The notes under the pieces are model-generated. The model ran no database searches. It saw nothing but the letters and a program-made list of their open reading frames with translations, and was not told where the DNA came from. Shown here piece after piece: positions 1 through 9,776 of a DNA stretch of 64,000 bases; positions within the stretch are counted from its first letter, which is position 1; every line of letters starts with the position of its first letter. A program made the translations under genes and the position numbers. Source of the DNA: Prorocentrum cordatum. Its lineage: Eukaryota > Sar > Dinophyceae > Prorocentrales > Prorocentraceae. The DNA is taken from positions 62,001-126,000 of the forward strand of contig CAUYUJ010015828.1 of assembly GCA_963575745.1 (NCBI GenBank). The letters are read 5' to 3'.

Positions 1-1020
1 TTGACGCTCTCACGCAATCGGGGACGTCCACATCGTGAAACACAATATCACGATACAGAACTTGGGCGTACTCGACTTCCGCAACAGCTGCGGGAAGGGA
101 GAGAGTCTCCCCCGCCGGGGTGGACGCAACCTTCCTCCTTAACGTGCTGCTTCTCCATCCGAGGATGGACACCCGGACGGACCTATTCCAAGACAACTCC
201 GTGTCAGCGGCGAGGATCATCCAGGCTCCTTGGGTCGGATCCTCGGGCAGCCCGCTGGAGTCGTCCATCCTAGCGTTAGCCCCGATCCTCCCCGCGTCCG
301 AATGGGTCGCGAAAGCCATGCTTTCAGGACTGAGGGGCCACACCGTGATTCCTCGAGACGCTGTCGCCCGCGGGTGCCGCACTGACTTGTTGGCGCGCAT
401 CACATGCCGCATGGCAGGGGCCACCAGCCCGGACGCCAACATGCCAGCCACTCCCGAGGCCTCCAGACGACACTCACGACCCACCCAGCTCGGCTCGTAG
501 ATCAGAGATCTCCGGGCCTTGAGCTCTCCTCTAGACAGGGGGCTGTTCTTATCGGCCATCCGTCCGGACTCTGCCTTCATCGGTGAGACCTCGAGAATGT
601 ACTTCTCCACATCCACGACAGCCTTGGCATCTGAGAAGGTGAGCCTTCGGCCGGCGTAGTCCACGGGGCCCGAACGACGGTCGCGGTAGTTCCCGAACAT
701 CTGCTCTCGGGCTTCTCTCGAAGCCACGTTCGTTCGGCCTCTCCTTTGGACGCGACAAAGAAATCGTCAACTTCCAACAGTCTCATGCTTTGGATCTCCC
801 GTTTGGGCCCATAGCGAGCTTCTTGACCACAGTCCGACGCCAGGCGAGGGGAGCATCATCAAGCCCGTACAGATTGACTAGCAATTGTATCAGTCAACCA
901 GGGGGAACCAGAAGGCCATCACAGGGTTAACGAACAACTCACCCCCCGCACAAGAGATACTGTCCGACTGGCAGAAGGCGTTCTTAACGTCTCTCATCCT
1001 CAGGTTCATTGCTACCTGAA
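1..1020 (-). pseudogene. copia reverse transcriptase (C-terminal part) and RNase H, frameshifted
   Basis: Three frames together give the copia polymerase and RNase H. DVKNAF (codons at 991-974) is the first palm aspartate motif. LYGLDDAPLAW (about 874-840) is the classic copia box. LLEVDDF (about 780-760) is the YVDD-type catalytic box with the Tyr replaced by Val-flanked residues. After a frameshift near 720 the frame stays open from about 722 to the left edge. It shows the RNase H segment ATHSDAG (catalytic Asp at 298-296) and the later KVASTPAGETLSL and EVEYAQVLYRDIVF segments typical of dinoflagellate copia elements. Frameshifts lie near 840 and 720, and a TGA lies just upstream of the LYGL box. 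The RNase H frame is uninterrupted and probably continues outside the window. Confidence 0.85.
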
Positions 1021-1054
1021 GGAACATCATAATCTAGCCAGTTTGGGGAGTAGG

Positions 1055-1241
1055 ACTGCGGGGGTCGATCAATGGAGAGGCAGCATACTGCCAAATACTT
1101 TCCAGATGCCTGAAGCATGCTTCAAACATGTCCTAAACACGTTTGAGACATGTGCAGAGCAAGTTCTGCACATGTGAAACACATGTCTTTGACTTCAAGG
1201 GCAGGACTGCTAGGGGGTGCCCACTGTCGTGGCCTTTAATG
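1055..1241. mobile_element. degenerate copy of the hAT-like MITE
   Basis: The stretch around GGAGAGGCAGCATACTGCC (about 1074-1092) and its ACATGT-rich interior match the element at 12519-12701, and the segment around CACTGTCGTGGC (about 1222-1233) matches its right end. It splits the reverse transcriptase between the segment at 2039-2199 and the DVKNAF box. A further right-end-like TGTCGTGGCATCCACC lies at about 1436-1451, so the copy may be longer and itself interrupted. Confidence 0.5.
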
Positions 1242-1620
1242 AGCCCCCTCTTCCTCCTTCCTCGTCCCCGAAACTCCTGGGCCCGTTTTCTCGGTCCTTT
1301 TCGGCCCCCGCCCCTCTGGCGGGAGCATGTGTCGGGGGGTGACCCCCCCCACGCGCCTCGGGCGCGCGCGCGTAGCTTCGGCCGCGCGGACGGCTGCGTC
1401 CAACTGGACATCGAGCCGATAGCGATAGCGATAGAACTGTCGTGGCATCCACCAGAGCAGGGGAGCAGACCTCGAGGGCTCCGGCATCCGGATCTCGGTG
1501 CCCCTGGCGCGCACCGCCGAGGCCCGGCCGTGGGCGACGCCAGGGCACCTCCCGCTGGCCTCCGCCGGCGCACCAGCCGAGAGGCGACGATCAGTTCTGG
1601 CGCGACCTTCCGCACGGCTT
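1242..1620. other. GC-rich stretch without a recognised gene
   Basis: By position this should hold degraded reverse transcriptase sequence of the surrounding copia element, but no motif could be recognised in any frame. Confidence 0.3.
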
Positions 1621-1768
1621 CCCGACTCCTCCTCCTCCTCCTCCTCCTCCTCCTCCTCCTCCTCCTCTGCCTCCCCCTCCTCCTCTGCCTCCCCCTCCTC
1701 CTCCTCCTCCTCCTCCTCCTCCTCCTCCTCCTCCTCCTCCTCCTCCTCCTCCTCCTCCTCCTCCTCCT
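1621..1768. repeat. CCT/AGG triplet microsatellite
   Basis: About 150 bp of TCC triplets with a few CTGCCTCCC interruptions. It creates long poly-Pro, poly-Ser and poly-Arg frames that are not genes. Confidence 0.95.
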
Positions 1769-2038
1769 GACGCCTCGCCCAACCCGCGCCGACACCGACA
1801 CCGAGGACTCTCTGTTCCTCCTCCTTCCCCTCTCTCTCCTCCTAACTTTTTGCGGTACGTCTCGCACTCTGCACGCATCCAGACACCTCAGATCCTGGAG
1901 GCCATGGCTCAGGAGCGAAAGAAGGACGTACATGTACATGAATCCATGCTGGTTTCGAGAGTACGCATTGCGCAAATGTTCGTATTACGCGGCCGGTCTC
2001 GCGGATCGAGGGGCCGTGTTCATGTACATAGCTGGGCG
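1769..2038. other. stretch with no recognised feature
   Basis: It lies between the CCT array and the reverse transcriptase N-terminal fragment. Small GTACATG repeats occur at 1929-1945 and 2020-2030. No coding motif seen. Confidence 0.3.
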
Positions 2039-2199
2039 CGTACGTCCTTTGTGGGCTCCCTAATGGCCTCACCCACCTGGTCTGCCCTAGGCCCGGACGC
2101 TGTCCGCACGGTGGTCGCATCGCACCGCATCGCATCCGACTCCTCCTGAGAGATGATCTTCACGGCTCTGGATCCCGGAATCGACTCCCACTCCTCAAG
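2039..2199 (-). pseudogene. copia reverse transcriptase, N-terminal fragment
   Basis: An open minus-strand frame reads LEEWESIPGSRAVKII followed by SQEESDAMR and then an Arg/Asp-rich tail. The EW...A.K.....EES pattern is the start of the copia reverse transcriptase domain in dinoflagellate elements. It continues the linker at 2362-2578, from which it is separated exactly by a MITE-A copy, and would continue into the DVKNAF segment at 991. Confidence 0.6.
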
Positions 2200-2200
2200 A

Positions 2201-2358
2201 TTAGGTTGGGCATGTCCCTCTATTCCAACACAGTCAAAAATGGTATGGAGACGATGTGTTTAAAGCACGTTCGAATTGTTTGTGAATGTGATTGGGGTAT
2301 TTTTTTTCATTTTTCGTCCGAAATCCCCCTCTGTAGGGGGACACGCCCGACTCAACCT
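2201..2358. mobile_element. MITE-A copy 1, inserted in the copia reverse transcriptase
   Basis: Imperfect terminal inverted repeats: TTAGGTTGGGCATGTCCC at the left and, read in reverse complement, AGGTTGAGTCGGGCGTGTCC at the right. Next to the right end is the family's TCGTCCGAAATCCCCCT segment. The flanks are CTCAAG and CTCAGT, possibly a decayed target duplication. Confidence 0.8.
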
Positions 2359-2361
2359 CAG

Positions 2362-2578
2362 TTCAGAGGCATCAGACTTGGCGCGCTCCTCTGCAAGAAA
2401 GACGTCCTTTGGTAGCCTCCGAGCCTCGACCCGCGGCGCAGCACTCGCACGGACGGGGCCGGGAAGCGAGCTCCCGGCGCCTCGTCGACGCCGCCTGCTG
2501 GGCCTCTGAAGGCGTGGGCTCCCCCTCGGAGGGCCCGCCCTCGCCCAGAAGTCCGTCGTCTCCTCCCTTCCTCCTCTC
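2362..2578 (-). pseudogene. copia integrase-to-RT linker remnant
   Basis: The minus-strand frame contains EARRLPKDVFLAEERAKSDA directly before the MITE-A insertion, and the next element sequence after the MITE is the LEEWESIPGS segment. This resembles the charged linker in front of the polymerase in dinoflagellate copia elements. It is bounded on the other side by a CCT array. Confidence 0.45.
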
Positions 2579-2930
2579 CTCCTCCTCCCCCTCAATCCTC
2601 CTCCTCCTCCTCCTCCTCCTCCTCCTCCTCCTCCTCCTCCTCGCCTCGCGGGTCAGATCGGCGCCGCACTTGGAGACCGGGGGAGAGGAGCGAGGAGCAG
2701 TCCACGGAAGCTCAGGAGGGGGAGGGGGAGGAGTAGGAGGAGGAGGAGGAGGAGGAGGAGGAGGAGAGGAGGAGGAGGAGGAGGAGGAGGAGGAGGAGGA
2801 GGAGGAGGAGGAGTTTGAGGGGGAGGAGGAGGAGGAGGAGGAGGAGGATTGAGGGGGAGGAGGAGGAGGAGGAGGAGAGGAGGAGGAGGAGGAGGAGGAG
2901 GAGGAGGAGGAGGAGGAGGAGGAAGGGCAA
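2578..2930. repeat. opposed CCT and GGA triplet arrays
   Basis: A CCT array (about 2578-2640) is followed about 90 bp later by GGA arrays (2729-2922). The two are reverse complements, so together they form a potential long hairpin or triplex-forming segment inside the copia element. Confidence 0.9.
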
Positions 2931-3239
2931 GGGAGAAGCGCGAGAGACCGAGGTAACTCGAGACTAGGAGGATGGTCCACCCTCGCTTCCGCCCGGGGCC
3001 TCTTGGACTCTGCCTCTCCACCTCTCGCCTGCGCTCCCGCGACTGGGTCCAGTCCCGCTCTGACTTTCTGAATGGGCACAGGGACGTCACTGGGCTGCCT
3101 CGGGCCTCGTGACCCGATCCGACCAGGAGGATCTCCAGGAAGAGGGGAAAGAGCAAAGGAGGCGGGAGGAAGAGAAGGGGATTCCCCAAGCCTGAGTCGC
3201 TAGGCTCACCAGGCGTTGCTGCTTCTGGCTGTGTGGGAA

Positions 3240-4680
3240 CTAGATCCGACTGATCACCGCTCGGAGGGAGAGGTAGAGTCTCTTGGTCCTCCGCCATTGA
3301 AGGCAGTCTGGTGGACTCGGGATTCGGAGCCCTTGGGCCCCCTGGGGCCGGCGGGGCATCATCGCTTTCCTCCGGGCTTCGCTGGGCCTCCTCTGGTCCA
3401 GGGGTCGGAAGCGGATTGGCTCCCGGGCCTCCGAGGGAAGGGGTTGCTGCCAGGCTTCTTCTGACGGATCTCCTTCTCTCTGAACATCCACCGTGACCGC
3501 TCGCTGGGCGCCGATCTGACGCCGCAACTCCTGCCACTCTGGATCTTCGGTCAGACGCATTCCAAGCTCCTCGTCCGGGCTGGCGGGACGCACCTGGGCG
3601 GAGGAACACTTCCGAAGGCGGGCTCGCATCGCGACCCATGCGGTCCCCTGCTCATGAAGTAGCACGACCATCCCCGGGCCGCACCAGGCTCCCCGTCGAA
3701 TCCCCGAAGGAGTCCCGGCGGGATGAGGTCCTGGACAGCCGGCGCCACGCGAAGGCCCGCCGGCCATCAAGGAGCTCGCAGAGCGGGGCAGTCTTCGCTC
3801 TGCCCGCGCGCTGGGCCTGGGCACGAGCCACCACCTTCAGGGCCAGCTCTTTCGCCCGATCCCGAACTCCCCGAGCCCTGGCGAACTCAGCTCCCACTGG
3901 ATCCTGCTCCGAGGGGGATCAGACAGCGTCCTGCCAGCCTGGAAGGTCCAGTTGGTCGTCACCCAGCAGCTCGTGAGGGACTCCAGGGTTCTCTCCGAAC
4001 ACCAGTTGCATCGGGGAGAAACCTCCGCGGTGCCAGATACGGTTCTTGTGCCCGACGAGCTCGATCACCAGAGTTTCCAGCTCCTCCACGTCTCGCGGCG
4101 TATCCGAGCCGGCATCGATCTCCGCTTGGATACGTTCCTTCATCCACCCCCCGTGCCTCTCGCATCTTTCGTTCTCCCAGGGGGAGTTCGCGTTGGTGAC
4201 GTTGTGTTTCGCTCCGGTTTGCGAAATTCCTCGAGCGAATCTCTCGTCACACTCGGGTCCTCCGTCCGAATCAACATGTGAAGGTACCCAAACGGCCGGA
4301 CCCAGGCCCGAACACAAGCCTTCCACACCTTAGACGCATGTCCGACTTCTAATTACCCTCGCAACCACATGCAGGTTAGACCCATGGTCCACGATGTTCA
4401 AAAACCTCACATCATCCGTTCGACAGCGAACCTGGAACAAGTCGACAGCCACGATATGGTTGAACCGGCAAGTCCGTGGGAGAGCTATCTTGGGATGCAC
4501 GTCCTGTCGAGCACGCTCGTCACATTCGCTGCATGAGTACTTGTGCGTGATCCATCGGAGGAGATGCGCCTTCACCCTGGGGCTCTTCTTCTTCCTCGGC
4601 TTCCGCGTCCTCCGCCGCTTCCGATTAGAAAAAGCCGGCCGCGGGCTGGAAAGCTATTCTTTTTAATCGTTCTCCTCCTG
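3240..4680 (-). pseudogene. copia integrase with SH3-like C-terminal segment, frameshifted
   Basis: From 4575 downward: a CSEC cysteine pair of the N-terminal zinc-binding region, then FNHIVAVDLFQV (first catalytic Asp at 4443-4441) and FLNIVDHGSNLHVVARV. A TAA stop at 4332-4330 and a frame change near 4270 precede SDGGPEC (second Asp at 4266-4264) and NSPWENERCERHGG (catalytic Glu about 34 residues later). WHRGGFSPMQLVFGENPG follows. In a further frame, GPGMVVLLHEQGTAWVAM with RLRKCSSAQVRPAS (about 3660-3560) matches the SH3-like tail seen after copia and gypsy integrases. All three catalytic residues are present, but at least three frame breaks disable the protein. The charged region down to 3240 is probably the integrase-RT linker. 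Confidence 0.85.
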
Positions 4681-5058
4681 TCAGAAATTGTGCAGAACTA
4701 GCAGAAAACAATCTGTTGAATCGTTCCCTCCCACTTTTTTATGAATCGTCATCCCGCATTAGTCACCTCGGGTTCTGAGGGTCTGGTATGAGAGTCTCCG
4801 AGAACCTGGGAGAGTTGTGCCTTCGCCCTTCGGGACAGAAGCGTTGCACGATCATCGCTGAAGCGATCCCCGATCGTCCAGGACTCGAGGACCGAGGATG
4901 GGGCTCGGAGGGCCCGGAGGGCCTGCCTTCTCCGGCCCGGCGTCCTGCGACGCCGGCGCCGTGAGCGTCCGCCCGCAGAAGGCCTCGCAGGCGCACGTGC
5001 CGGGCTCCCTCGGACGTCGTCTCCACCGTTCAGCTCGCCCTCCTCCTCAGGCTCTGGT
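4681..5058 (-). other. probable copia linker remnant
   Basis: A minus-strand frame reads RATLLSRRAKAQLSQVLGDS between the integrase and the palindromic repeat at 5059. It has no recognisable domain. Position and strand suggest leftover polyprotein. Confidence 0.3.
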
Positions 5059-5285
5059 CAGAGCCCCGAATCGTCAGGGGTAACTCGGGTCAGGGATAAC
5101 TCGGGTTCGTTTTTCGGGAATCCGAACCCGAATTACCCCGGACCCGAGTTACCCCGGATATTTCGAGCGTCCAGAGCCCCGAATCATCAGGGATAACTCG
5201 GGTCAGGGTTAACTCGGGTTCGTTTTCCGGGAACCCAAACCCGAGTTGCCCCGGACCCGAGTTACCCCGGATAACTCGGGCGTCC
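5059..5285. repeat. two tandem copies of a palindromic about 112-bp unit
   Basis: Each unit starts with CAGAGCCCCGAATC and contains GGTAACTCGGGTC-type words followed by their complements (GACCCGAGTTACCCCGG), so each unit can fold into a hairpin. The copies are 5059-5170 and about 5171-5285. Confidence 0.85.
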
Positions 5286-5599
5286 AATTTGGGCTCTCCC
5301 AGCCGTAGTGGTCCGGAAAGGCCACCTCCGGGCTCCCGGCCACCCGGCTTCCGTTCCCCGTCGGGTGATGCCACGGGTCCTCGGTAGGGGGCCTCGCGAC
5401 GTTCTGGCCCAGCGCCACCACTATCGCCTGCTGCTAGTGCACCACCCCGAGGATGTGGTCGTGCAAACGGTCGATGACTACCTGCATTGCTCTGGAGGGC
5501 GCTCGCGCGCAGGGTCCTCGTCGCGGCCGCCGTGTCTCGGAAGAGCTGGACCTGGCCTGTGATGCTCACGACGCTGCTGGCTTCGTCCCAGTACAGCCG
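5286..5599. other. stretch without a recognised gene
   Basis: A minus-strand frame over 5090-5569 has no recognisable motif. It may be degraded copia polyprotein. Confidence 0.25.
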
Positions 5600-5772
5600 G
5601 GGCCCTGCAGAAGGAATCCTTTTCGTTGGGGAGGGGCTCGGTGTTCCTTGACTGTTCTACAGTTTGCCTTCTGTTTCCCTGAGGTTCTCCATGGGACCTC
5701 GAAATTCAACCTCTGGAGAACAGGGGCCTCGTTCCTTATTAGGGTTCCTTAGGTCAGCGCCCCGACTGTACT
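5600..5772. mobile_element. MITE-E copy 1
   Basis: Homologous over about 170 bp to 19607-19778. Inner inverted ends are AAGGAATCC at 5611 and GGTTCCTT at about 5743-5750. Shared words include GGGGCCTCGTTCCTTATT and the closing AGGTCAGCGCCCCGAC. Confidence 0.7.
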
Positions 5773-5774
5773 CC

Positions 5775-5966
5775 ATTCAGCGCCTCGTGTAGCAACGAGA
5801 TCTGCTCCTGCAGGGACAGCATGCTGTCGGCTCCGACCGCGTCCAGCACCCGCCGAGGCTTGCGGGCCGCTCCAGAGGCCGCTGTGAGCCGCTCCCCCGG
5901 CAGCCGAGCGCACGGGTTCCTCCGCGGCGCCGCCCGATCCGCTGGACCCGCCCGATCCCGTCTCGG
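5775..5966 (-). pseudogene. short polyprotein remnant between two MITEs
   Basis: The minus-strand frame contains RKPRRVLDAVGADSMLSLQE followed by QISLLHEALNGVQSG, an amphipathic coiled-coil-like stretch. It lies between MITE-E (5600-5772) and MITE-A (5969-6335) and is probably part of the copia protease-integrase linker. No family match is claimed. Confidence 0.35.
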
Positions 5967-5968
5967 CA

Positions 5969-6335
5969 TTAGGTCGGGCGTGTCCCCCCACAGGGGGATT
6001 TTCGACGACAAATTTCGGCGGCGGGCAAGGGGGGGAAACGAGAAGGAGAAGACCTTCTCAGAAGGCGGCGGGACTTCTCAGAAGCCCTCGCGCTTTCTGA
6101 GAAGTTTTTTTTGTCTCCGGGGAAGGCTTAGACAACTTCTCTGAAGGCCGGGGAACTTCCGAGCCTTCTGAGAAGGCCCGCCCCGTCTCATTTCCCCCCC
6201 GGGCGCGCCGCCTAAAGTTATAGACATTCAGAAAATATTCCAAAATTGTCAATAAATGCTCCCAAAAATAGACCCCCGACTATTTTTTGACTCTGTCTGG
6301 ATATTCCCCCCCTGCAGAGGGACGGGCCCGACTTC
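5969..6335. mobile_element. MITE-A copy 2, carrying a nested inverted-repeat element
   Basis: Left end TTAGGTCGGGCGTGTCCCCC, right end ending in GGGACGGGCCCGACTT. The usual TTTTCGACGA segment follows the left end, but the interior is interrupted at about 6010-6221 by another inverted-repeat insertion. The normal interior (AAAATATTCCAAAATTGTC) resumes afterwards. Confidence 0.8.
6010..6221. mobile_element. inverted-repeat element nested in MITE-A copy 2
   Basis: Left end AATTTCGGCGGCGGGCAAGG with GGGGGAAACGAGA, and right end reading in reverse complement AACTTTAGGCGGCGCGCCCG with GGGGGGAAATGAGA. The interior carries several CTTCTCAGAAGG-type palindromes. It lies wholly within the MITE-A copy. 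Confidence 0.6.
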
Positions 6336-6468
6336 AGCTCAGCCTGGCCCTGCACTCGGGCTTCGTGCAGAGGACGCCCGAGCCGTGCTGGCCGCCGCAG
6401 CGCCGCGTGCTGGCGTGTGGGCAAGACGGCCCCCCCGTGGCTTGGCCCTTCGGCGCTGGCTTCAACGG

Positions 6469-6557
6469 AGGAGGAGGAGGAGGAGGAGGAGGAGGAGGAG
6501 GAGGAGGAGGAGGAGGAGGAGGAGGAGGAGGAGGAGGAGGAGGAGGAGGAGGAGGAG
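6469..6557. repeat. GGA triplet microsatellite
   Basis: About 88 bp of uninterrupted GGA triplets. Confidence 0.95.
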
Positions 6558-6757
6558 CGGCGGCGGCTTCTTGGCAGGGGCCGTCCTGAACAGTGTCCCC
6601 TCGGGAGCGGGCGCCAAGGGGGCCCCTCCGCCGCCCCCCGCGAGGCCCGCGGAGGCGCCGCCCGCTCCTCGGCTGGCCTCGGCGCCCTTCGGAGCTGCCC
6701 TCTGCCTCTGCCCGTCGGGCTGCCAGCTCGGAGTCCACCGTTCGGGAGGGAACAAGT
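6558..6757. other. very GC-rich stretch
   Basis: Rich in GCG and GGC words. No motif seen in any frame. Confidence 0.3.
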
Positions 6758-6905
6758 CACACAGACACAATGAATCCTCGATTCCCCAGAAAATGCAGGA
6801 AAATATGGGAAGTGGGGGGGGAAGACAAGAACCCAGAAGGTGTGGGAAAAGATGGGGCATCCTTTTGTTTATGAGTGTATTTGTTTGTGTGTCCCAGGGC
6901 CCCTT
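6758..6905. repeat. dispersed repeat R1, copy 1
   Basis: Contains CACACAGACACAATGAATCC, a GATTCCCCAG segment, GGGAAGTGGGGGGGAAGACA and ends TTTGTTTGTGTGTCCCAGGG. The same order of words recurs near 14642-14905, 15266-15390, 16705-16862 and 45905-46020, with an isolated end at 47690-47712. Confidence 0.8.
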
Positions 6906-7690
6906 CAGCCGTGGCCAGCGCCATCGGTGCTCCCAGGGCCAGCGCCATCGGACGCAGCTTCACGGCCGGAGAGATACGCAGGCGGGGAAGTCGAGCGCTG
7001 CTCGCTGGAGTGGCCTCCTGCTGCTCCCGAGCCACGGTGGTCTGCGGAGCCGTTCTGATCGCCGTCGGCTCTGGATGGACTGGCAGCGGGGACCTCCGGG
7101 ACCTCCCGAGTCCTGCCTGGAGCCTCCTGGTATCCGTCGTTCGGGGGCCGACTGCCCTCTCGAGCCCCAGGGGCCTCTGGAGGCCAGTCTCCTCCTTCCG
7201 GGCTCTCGGACGTCGTAGGTGACGTTCGCCTTGTCTTCACGATCGTTGGATCGAGCAGGGCTTCCCGACGCACTCTCAGCCCCCGCCTGCGAAGCCCCCG
7301 CGTAGCCCACTCGGCCTTAGAAACCGACGACTCGTACTGCGAGGGCCTCTTGATGGTCTTCCGGGACGGTCCTTGGCGCACGTGAACCTAAGCTTGCCGT
7401 TGAGAGCCTTAGAGGAGCCCGAAACGTGGCCAGCCCAAGAACAACTCCAGCGACCGCTATGAACCCAGAGTTCCCGGGCCGCCAGACGCCGTAGGTCAGT
7501 TGGGAGGCGAGGAGTAGGGGAGCGTACATCGAAGCCAGCTGAACGACTCCCTTCTCGTCCATCTGTGGACCAGTGCTCGAGCTCGCCTGAAGCGAGCTCC
7601 CTTTCGAGAGAGGGTAGCGCTGCAAAGAGGACTCCGGGGCACGGGGCCCTCCGCTGGTCGGGCCTACGACCTGAGCCAGCCTGTGTCCTG
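6906..7690 (-). pseudogene. copia protease-to-integrase region, frameshifted
   Basis: It continues the protease after the GGA array. Minus-strand frames include a segment with MDEKGVVQLASMYAPLLLAS and, in a second frame, KAEWATRGLRRRGLRVRREA. At least two frame changes occur. Identification rests on position and strand between protease and integrase, not on a named domain. Confidence 0.4.
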
Positions 7691-7961
7691 AGGGAGGAGG
7701 AGGAGGAGGAGGAGGAGGAGGAGGAGGAGGAGGAGGAGGAGGAGGAGGAGGAGGAGAAGGAGGAGCATGAGGAGCAGAGGAGGAGAGGAGGAGGAGGAGG
7801 AGGAGGAGGAGGAGGAGGAGGAGGAGGAGGGAGGAGGAGGAGGAGGAGGAGGAGGAGGAGGAGGAGGAGGAGGAGGAACAGGGAGAGGAGGAGGAGGAGG
7901 AGGAGGAGGAGGAGGAGGAGGAGGAGGAGGAGGAGGAGGAGCAGGAGTAGGAGGAAGAGGA
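7691..7961. repeat. GGA triplet arrays inside the copia protease region
   Basis: About 270 bp of GGA triplets with a few interruptions (GGAGCATGAGGAGCAG near 7764). The protease frame is recognisable on both sides, so the array arose or expanded inside the element. Confidence 0.95.
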
Positions 7962-8520
7962 GGAGCGGGGAAGGCGCGGAGGGAAGCCGATGCAGCGGGG
8001 CATCCGAGGACAGGAGGCCGCTGAACACGCTGTCCCGGGGAAGGCCGACCACGCACTACAGGAGGTCCAGCAGCCCGACCGACGGGATGTGAGGAGCGTC
8101 CTCCCGCAGCAGCGTCGTCTCTTCGATCCCGAAGCCGCCACCCAGTCCCAGCAAGAACAGGATGGTCGAGGTGGGGTGAGCGTCTCCTCCCACCCCGTGC
8201 GCGGGTCGAGGTCGCACACCTGGGAGCACCACGTGGTGCGCCAGCATCCGCGCGGAGAGGTTCAGCGCCTTCAGCCCGATCAGGTCGCTACCCGCCCTTG
8301 GGTCCACGAGCGCCATGGTGGGGCCCACCGTCAGTAGTACCAGGTTGACTTCCTGAGTCACAGACTTCATCTTCGTCAATTCTAGACCCTTCGCGTAACC
8401 CCACCAGCCTTTTACTTTTTCCCCGCGTCTGCTGGCGACAGTTGCGCTGTGCCCACCGGCCTCCGCTCGTAGCACGACCTTTCCGACGCCGCGCGGGTGC
8501 CCGGTCGCGGTCGCGATCAA
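7962..8520 (-). pseudogene. copia aspartic protease segment
   Basis: The minus-strand frame from 8520 shows MALVDPRAGSDLIG, the retroviral-type aspartic protease active-site loop with Asp at 8304-8302. Pro-Arg replaces the usual Thr-Gly, which would be expected to damage catalysis. It is followed by HGVGGDA, a glycine-rich LFLLGLGGGFGIEETTLL strand pair and, across a small frame change, LPRDSVFSGLLSSDAPLHRL. That order matches the protease domain of dinoflagellate copia polyproteins. The frame then runs into the GGA array. Confidence 0.65.
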
Positions 8521-8589
8521 AAAAGTAACCCCACCCTAGGATGCCAAGATGTGGCCAAAACCTACGTCAAAGCAATGATTTTGGCATTC

Positions 8590-8770
8590 TCGCCGAGGCC
8601 TTTTGGAGCGTCTTGGGTGCCTCTGGGTGGCCTCTTGGGGCCTCTTGGGGGTCTCTTGGGAGCCTCTTGGGGGCATCCTGGCGGCCTCGTGGGGGCTTCT
8701 TGGGGCCACATGGGGCCATCTCGGGGCCATCTCGGGGCCTTCTGGGCGCCTCTTGGGGCCATCTTGGAAG
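8590..8770. repeat. TTGGGGCC-type mosaic minisatellite
   Basis: Degenerate tandem words of the type GGCCTCTTGGGGGC spaced 12-21 bp. Similar blocks lie at 11240-11370, 35660-36070, 40480-41170, 41690-41760, 42420-44460, 44500-44760 and 60230-60690. Confidence 0.85.
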
Positions 8771-9296
8771 AGATCGGTCACAGGAGGGGGGAGGGGGGCT
8801 GAATTAGCCTCCCCCCTTAGGAGGCCAAAGTGGGGCCAAAACGTGGGTGAAACCAATGATTTGGGCTTCCTCGCCGAGGCCGTTTTGGACGCTCCAACGC
8901 GTCGAGAGACCCCCCGTCCAGGTCCAGGGGAGGGGTAGGGGGAGGGGTCAAGACGCCCTCCCCGCCCGCAAGCCGTCTCGTTCACTCCCACCCGCCCTCC
9001 CAACACATACGCAGCACCTGAGCCTGGCCCGAGCCGCAGCATATTCAGTAGTCGACTTTGGATGGGCCGCTACTGGGTGCGAATCCGCCGCCGCCGCCGC
9101 CGCCGCCGCCGCCCGCCGCTGCCGCCGCCGCGCCGCCGCGCCGCCGCCGCCGCCCGCCGCCGCTGTCGCCGCCGCCGCCGCCACCGCGCCGCCAGCCGCC
9201 GCCGCCGCCGCGCCGCCGCCGCCGCCGCCCCGCTGCCGAATCGCCGCCGCCGCAGCCGCTGCCGCCGCAGCCGCCGCCGCCACCGCTGCCGCCGCC

Positions 9297-9327
<31 letters not shown>

Positions 9328-9700
9328 CCCCCGCCGCCGCCGCCACCGCCACCGCCACCGCCGCAGCCGCCGCAGCCGCTGCCCCCGCCGCAGCCGCCGC
9401 CGCCGCCAAGTGTATTCTGCATTGCTTTTGACAGGGATGGTAGGGGTAGGCCGCATCGGGTTCGCTGCGCATGCTCCGAATTTTGAGGCAAAATATGTTT
9501 TGTATTGTTTTTGACCAGGGATGCTGGGGGGGGGGCCCTCATTGGCTCGGGTTGGCTCCCAGTCGCCTGGGGGAGGGGGTGTATATTCATAGGGAACAGT
9601 AATAAACCCTTCCCCGAACGGGACGAAGGAGGTTGGAAGAGGAAACTGCCTAAACCACCTACGCCCAGAGGGCTGGTGGGATTCCTCCAACTCGGTCGCC
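8760..9700. repeat. dispersed repeat R2, copy 1 (with GCC expansion)
   Basis: Homologous in the same orientation to 60690-61650. Shared parts include CACTCCCACCCGCCCTCCCA, GGATGGGCCGCTACTGGG, TTGTATTGTTTTTGACAGGG-like words and CCTACGCCCAGAGGGCTGG. In this copy the middle is replaced by a GCC array (9086-9405). Confidence 0.85.
9086..9405. repeat. GCC/GGC triplet array
   Basis: About 320 bp of GCC-type triplets with interruptions. It encodes poly-Arg, poly-Ala and poly-Pro in the three frames and is not a gene. Confidence 0.95.
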
Positions 9701-9776
9701 GCGCAGCCCGTGAACGTGTGGCCCTGGTCCTGCTGGCTTGCCACGCCGGTTATTTCGTTTTTTCTTTTTTTATTAT

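Noticed and set aside
1591-1975. Long frames of poly-Arg, poly-Pro, poly-Gly or poly-Ser
   Set aside because: They are translations of a CCT/GGA array and continue only while the triplet lasts. The same applies to the frames at 6462-6860, 7565-8092, 9045-9744, 21069-21922, 45081-45922 and 58181-58715.
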